Below, in pieces: positions 5,896 through 7,305 of a stretch of 7,305 nucleotides of DNA. A program made the translations under genes and the position numbers. This DNA is from an uncultured Collinsella sp. (GTDB taxonomy: Bacteria; Actinomycetota; Coriobacteriia; Coriobacteriales; Coriobacteriaceae), in NCBI GenBank assembly GCA_900551655.1, contig URWM01000077.1:1-7305 (forward strand), given 5' to 3'. The notes below the pieces were generated by a model, which was not told the origin of the DNA, ran no database searches, and was given only the letters and a program-made list of their open reading frames with translations. How positions within the stretch are numbered: position 1 is the stretch's first letter; every line of letters begins with the position of its first letter.

Positions 5896-5917
5896 CTTTT
5901 GGGTTCGCTGATACACT
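5887..5917 (+). promoter_or_regulatory. Candidate promoter for the 5980 gene pair
   Basis: TTGCAC (5887-5892) as -35 and TACACT (5912-5917) as -10, with TG at 5909-5910 making an extended -10. The spacer is 19 bp, longer than ideal. The start would be near 5924, so the leader of about 56 nt contains the terminator hairpin at 5940-5964. Confidence 0.4.
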
Positions 5918-5939
5918 CAAATGTGGATGTGAAAGAATG

Positions 5940-5964
5940 CGCCGCTTTTAAGCGGCGTGTTTTT
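5940..5964 (+). terminator. Intrinsic terminator in the leader of the next gene
   Basis: CGCCGCTT (5940-5947) and AAGCGGCG (5950-5957) form a perfect 8-bp GC-rich stem with a TT loop, followed by TGTTTTT (5958-5964). It can end the ybaB-recR transcript. It stops only 3 nt before the GGAGGAG ribosome site of the gene at 5980, leaving no room for a promoter downstream of it. Confidence 0.8.
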
Positions 5965-5979
5965 GTTGGAGGAGATCGC

Positions 5980-6882
5980 ATGCGGCCCGGGGGCACTCAG
6001 ACAAAGCATGGCGCCGCGGTGCGCATGCGACGCCGGCTGGGCCTGGCACCTCGGGCGTGTGTGCTGCTGTCTTGCTCGCTCGTGCTGGTCATAGCCGGTG
6101 TTTCGGCTTATGGCATGACGGTGCCGTCCATGGTGCAGGCGCATGCTGCGCGTGAGCTGCATATTGGGCGCAAGGCCAAAAGCGACTTGGGAACGACAGC
6201 CGGATATACGTGGGCGAGTGTGGTCTCGCACGTTGTGTTCGGTGGCGACGATGCGGACAGTCCCGAAACATCGGACAACGAGGTTACGCTGGCAAACGGC
6301 AAGACCATCGTGCTCACCAACACCAAGATCATCACGAAGCTTTCCAACAACAGTGTGGCATCTGTCATAAATAAGGCCGAGCAGCAGAAGGGGCAGGACG
6401 CCCAACAGACAGGCAAGCCCGGCGGTTCGGGTTCGTCTGGCTCCAGCTCCGATTCGTCGGGCGGCGGTTCCGGTTCGGGCTCCGCCTCTGGCGGTGGATC
6501 TTCGGGTGATGGCTCGACGGACGGCGGTACCGGCGGGGACGCGGGCTCGGGCGGTCTCTCGGCTGCCGAGGAAGAGAGTATCCACAGCTGGCTCGTGACC
6601 AAATACAATATGCTCGATGGCTATGTCGCCCGCGCCAATAGCGTGGTGTCGACCTATAACGCCACGGGCGATACCGGACCGTGCGACACCCTGGCGAATG
6701 ACATGTTTGTTATCCGTGCCGAGTTCGGTCGACAAAGGTTCTCGACCAAATCTAAGTGGTATCGGCAGTATGCCAATCTGTGGGGCTGCTATACCAACCT
6801 GTGCCAATGGGTTGGGCACTACGGCAACGACGACGTCGCGCTCAACAACTTCAACACCAATGTGGCGGCGATCGCCCTATGA
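5980..6882 (+). CDS. Hypothetical exported or membrane-anchored protein with Gly/Ser linker
   Basis: A 300-aa protein that I do not recognise. The basic N-terminus (1-25, several Arg) precedes a hydrophobic helix at about 26-48, either an uncleaved anchor or a signal peptide; no convincing lipobox is seen. A first extracytoplasmic region (about 50-140) contains the strand-like EVTLANGKTIVLTNTKI (101-117). Residues 147-193 are almost only Gly, Ser and Asp, a flexible linker. A C-terminal, probably helical domain (194-300) is rich in Trp, Tyr and Asn and has three cysteines (C235, C270, C275). The start at 5980 is chosen because GGAGGAG sits 5 nt upstream; the frame is open further back, but that extension crosses the terminator. 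The stop overlaps the kinase gene as ATGA, so the two are translated together and likely act together, perhaps as a sensor or a substrate; that is inference. Confidence 0.8.
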   Translation: MRPGGTQTKHGAAVRMRRRLGLAPRACVLLSCSLVLVIAGVSAYGMTVPSMVQAHAARELHIGRKAKSDLGTTAGYTWASVVSHVVFGGDDADSPETSDNEVTLANGKTIVLTNTKIITKLSNNSVASVINKAEQQKGQDAQQTGKPGGSGSSGSSSDSSGGGSGSGSASGGGSSGDGSTDGGTGGDAGSGGLSAAEEESIHSWLVTKYNMLDGYVARANSVVSTYNATGDTGPCDTLANDMFVIRAEFGRQRFSTKSKWYRQYANLWGCYTNLCQWVGHYGNDDVALNNFNTNVAAIAL

Positions 6883-7258
6883 CGAACGACCTCGCTTCTA
6901 CGGTAGCCCAGTCGCTCAACCGTGATCCCATGGTGGGCTTGCGCCTGGCGCGCGTCGACGGGTTTGAGCCGGCCGTCGCCCTGGGCACGGACGAGCTTCC
7001 CGCCTACCTGCGCCGTTTTACGATGCTGTTTGCCGATGACGCCACCATGCGCCGCGGCGGTATCGGCCGTGTGACGCGTGCCGTCAACGCCCAGGGCGAG
7101 GCCGTGGCGCTCAAGCAGCTCATCTTGCCGGCGCGCGACGAATTTGATGACGATGCCGCCCACGAGGCGCTGGTCACCAAGTTCAAGGCGGCGTTTCGCG
7201 AAGAATATGAATGCCATCGTGCCCTTTCGGGCCTTAAGGGTTTTCCCCGCTTATACGG
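6879..7258 (+). CDS. Protein kinase, N-terminal part (truncated by the contig end)
   Basis: A partial gene of 126 complete codons, cut at 7258 where adapter begins; the frame stays open through the adapter, so the break is technical. It starts with ATG overlapping the previous stop (ATGA). After about 55 residues without a recognisable domain comes a protein-kinase N-lobe: a glycine-rich loop RRGGIGRVTRAV (58-69), the VALK motif with the ATP-binding Lys K79, and a predicted alpha-C helix KFKAAFREEYECHRALSGL (101-119) with candidate Glu E108 or E109, then GFPRLY, like the region leading to strand 4. The catalytic loop and activation segment are missing, so activity cannot be judged. No membrane helix is visible in this part. 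The family call is from motif order; a Ser/Thr kinase of the bacterial Hanks type is most likely, though a kinase-fold relative or pseudokinase is possible. Confidence 0.8.
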
Positions 7259-7305
7259 CTGTCTCTTATACACATCTCCGAGCCCACGAGACGTAGAGGA
7301 ATCTC
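7259..7305. other. Illumina Nextera i7 adapter (library artefact)
   Basis: Not genomic. The 19-bp Tn5 mosaic end CTGTCTCTTATACACATCT (7259-7277) continues through the 34-base Nextera adapter to 7292, then index GTAGAGGA (7293-7300) and ATCTC of the flow-cell primer. It is the reverse complement of the start of the window. Frames translated through it give the well-known contaminant peptide SYTHLRAHET. Confidence 0.98.

Noticed and set aside
5791..5979. Upstream extension of the exported protein from a TTG at 5791
   Set aside because: It would place the terminator inside the coding region and put 63 residues before the signal/anchor helix; GGAGGAG supports 5980.
5917..6819. 300-codon minus-strand frame opposite the exported protein
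   Set aside because: Its composition is Arg/Gly/Ala-rich, as expected of antisense to a Gly/Ser gene, with no ribosome site or domain.
25..7277. Inverted 19-bp Tn5 mosaic ends flanking the window, as a mobile element
   Set aside because: They continue into full Nextera adapter and index sequence on both sides and there is no transposase gene; they come from library preparation.

Overview
The window is 7.2 kb of high-GC bacterial chromosome capped at both ends by sequencing-library adapter (1-43 and 7259-7305), so the real DNA runs from 44 to 7258. The dnaX-ybaB-recR set, the long Ala/Pro-rich DnaX tail, the GC-rich codon use and the sequence character of the proteins point to an actinobacterium of class Coriobacteriia, probably a Collinsella-like gut organism. 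That placement is from memory of these families, not from a search.

Layout. 83-799 (minus) is a YcxB-like membrane protein, divergent from dnaX. 915-3386 (plus) is dnaX, the clamp-loader tau subunit. 3441-4466 is a small accessory block of visibly lower GC: an 86-aa unknown protein overlapping a DUF4160 gene (plus), facing a one-pass membrane protein on the minus strand. 4467-4805 is an AT-richer intergenic region with divergent promoter candidates and several inverted repeats. 4806-5126 is ybaB and 5140-5736 is recR, 13 bp apart and surely one operon. 5737-5979 is a regulatory gap with paired 10-bp quasi-palindromes, a promoter candidate and a strong intrinsic terminator placed just before the next ribosome binding site. 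5980-6882 is an exported or membrane-anchored protein with a Gly/Ser linker. It overlaps by ATGA the start of a gene at 6879 that encodes the N-lobe of a Ser/Thr-type protein kinase and is cut off by the contig end.

How the genes fit. DnaX, YbaB and RecR form a replication/recombination neighbourhood seen in many bacteria: clamp loading, nucleoid association and RecFOR-type repair. Here the usual dnaX-ybaB adjacency is broken by the three-gene accessory block. The last two genes look like a coupled signalling pair: an anchored extracytoplasmic protein and a cytoplasmic kinase.

The best candidates for something undescribed are the overlapping 86-aa/DUF4160 pair, the exported-protein/kinase pair with its terminator-in-leader arrangement, and the palindromes upstream of ybaB. 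No RNA genes, CRISPR arrays or insertion sequences were seen.
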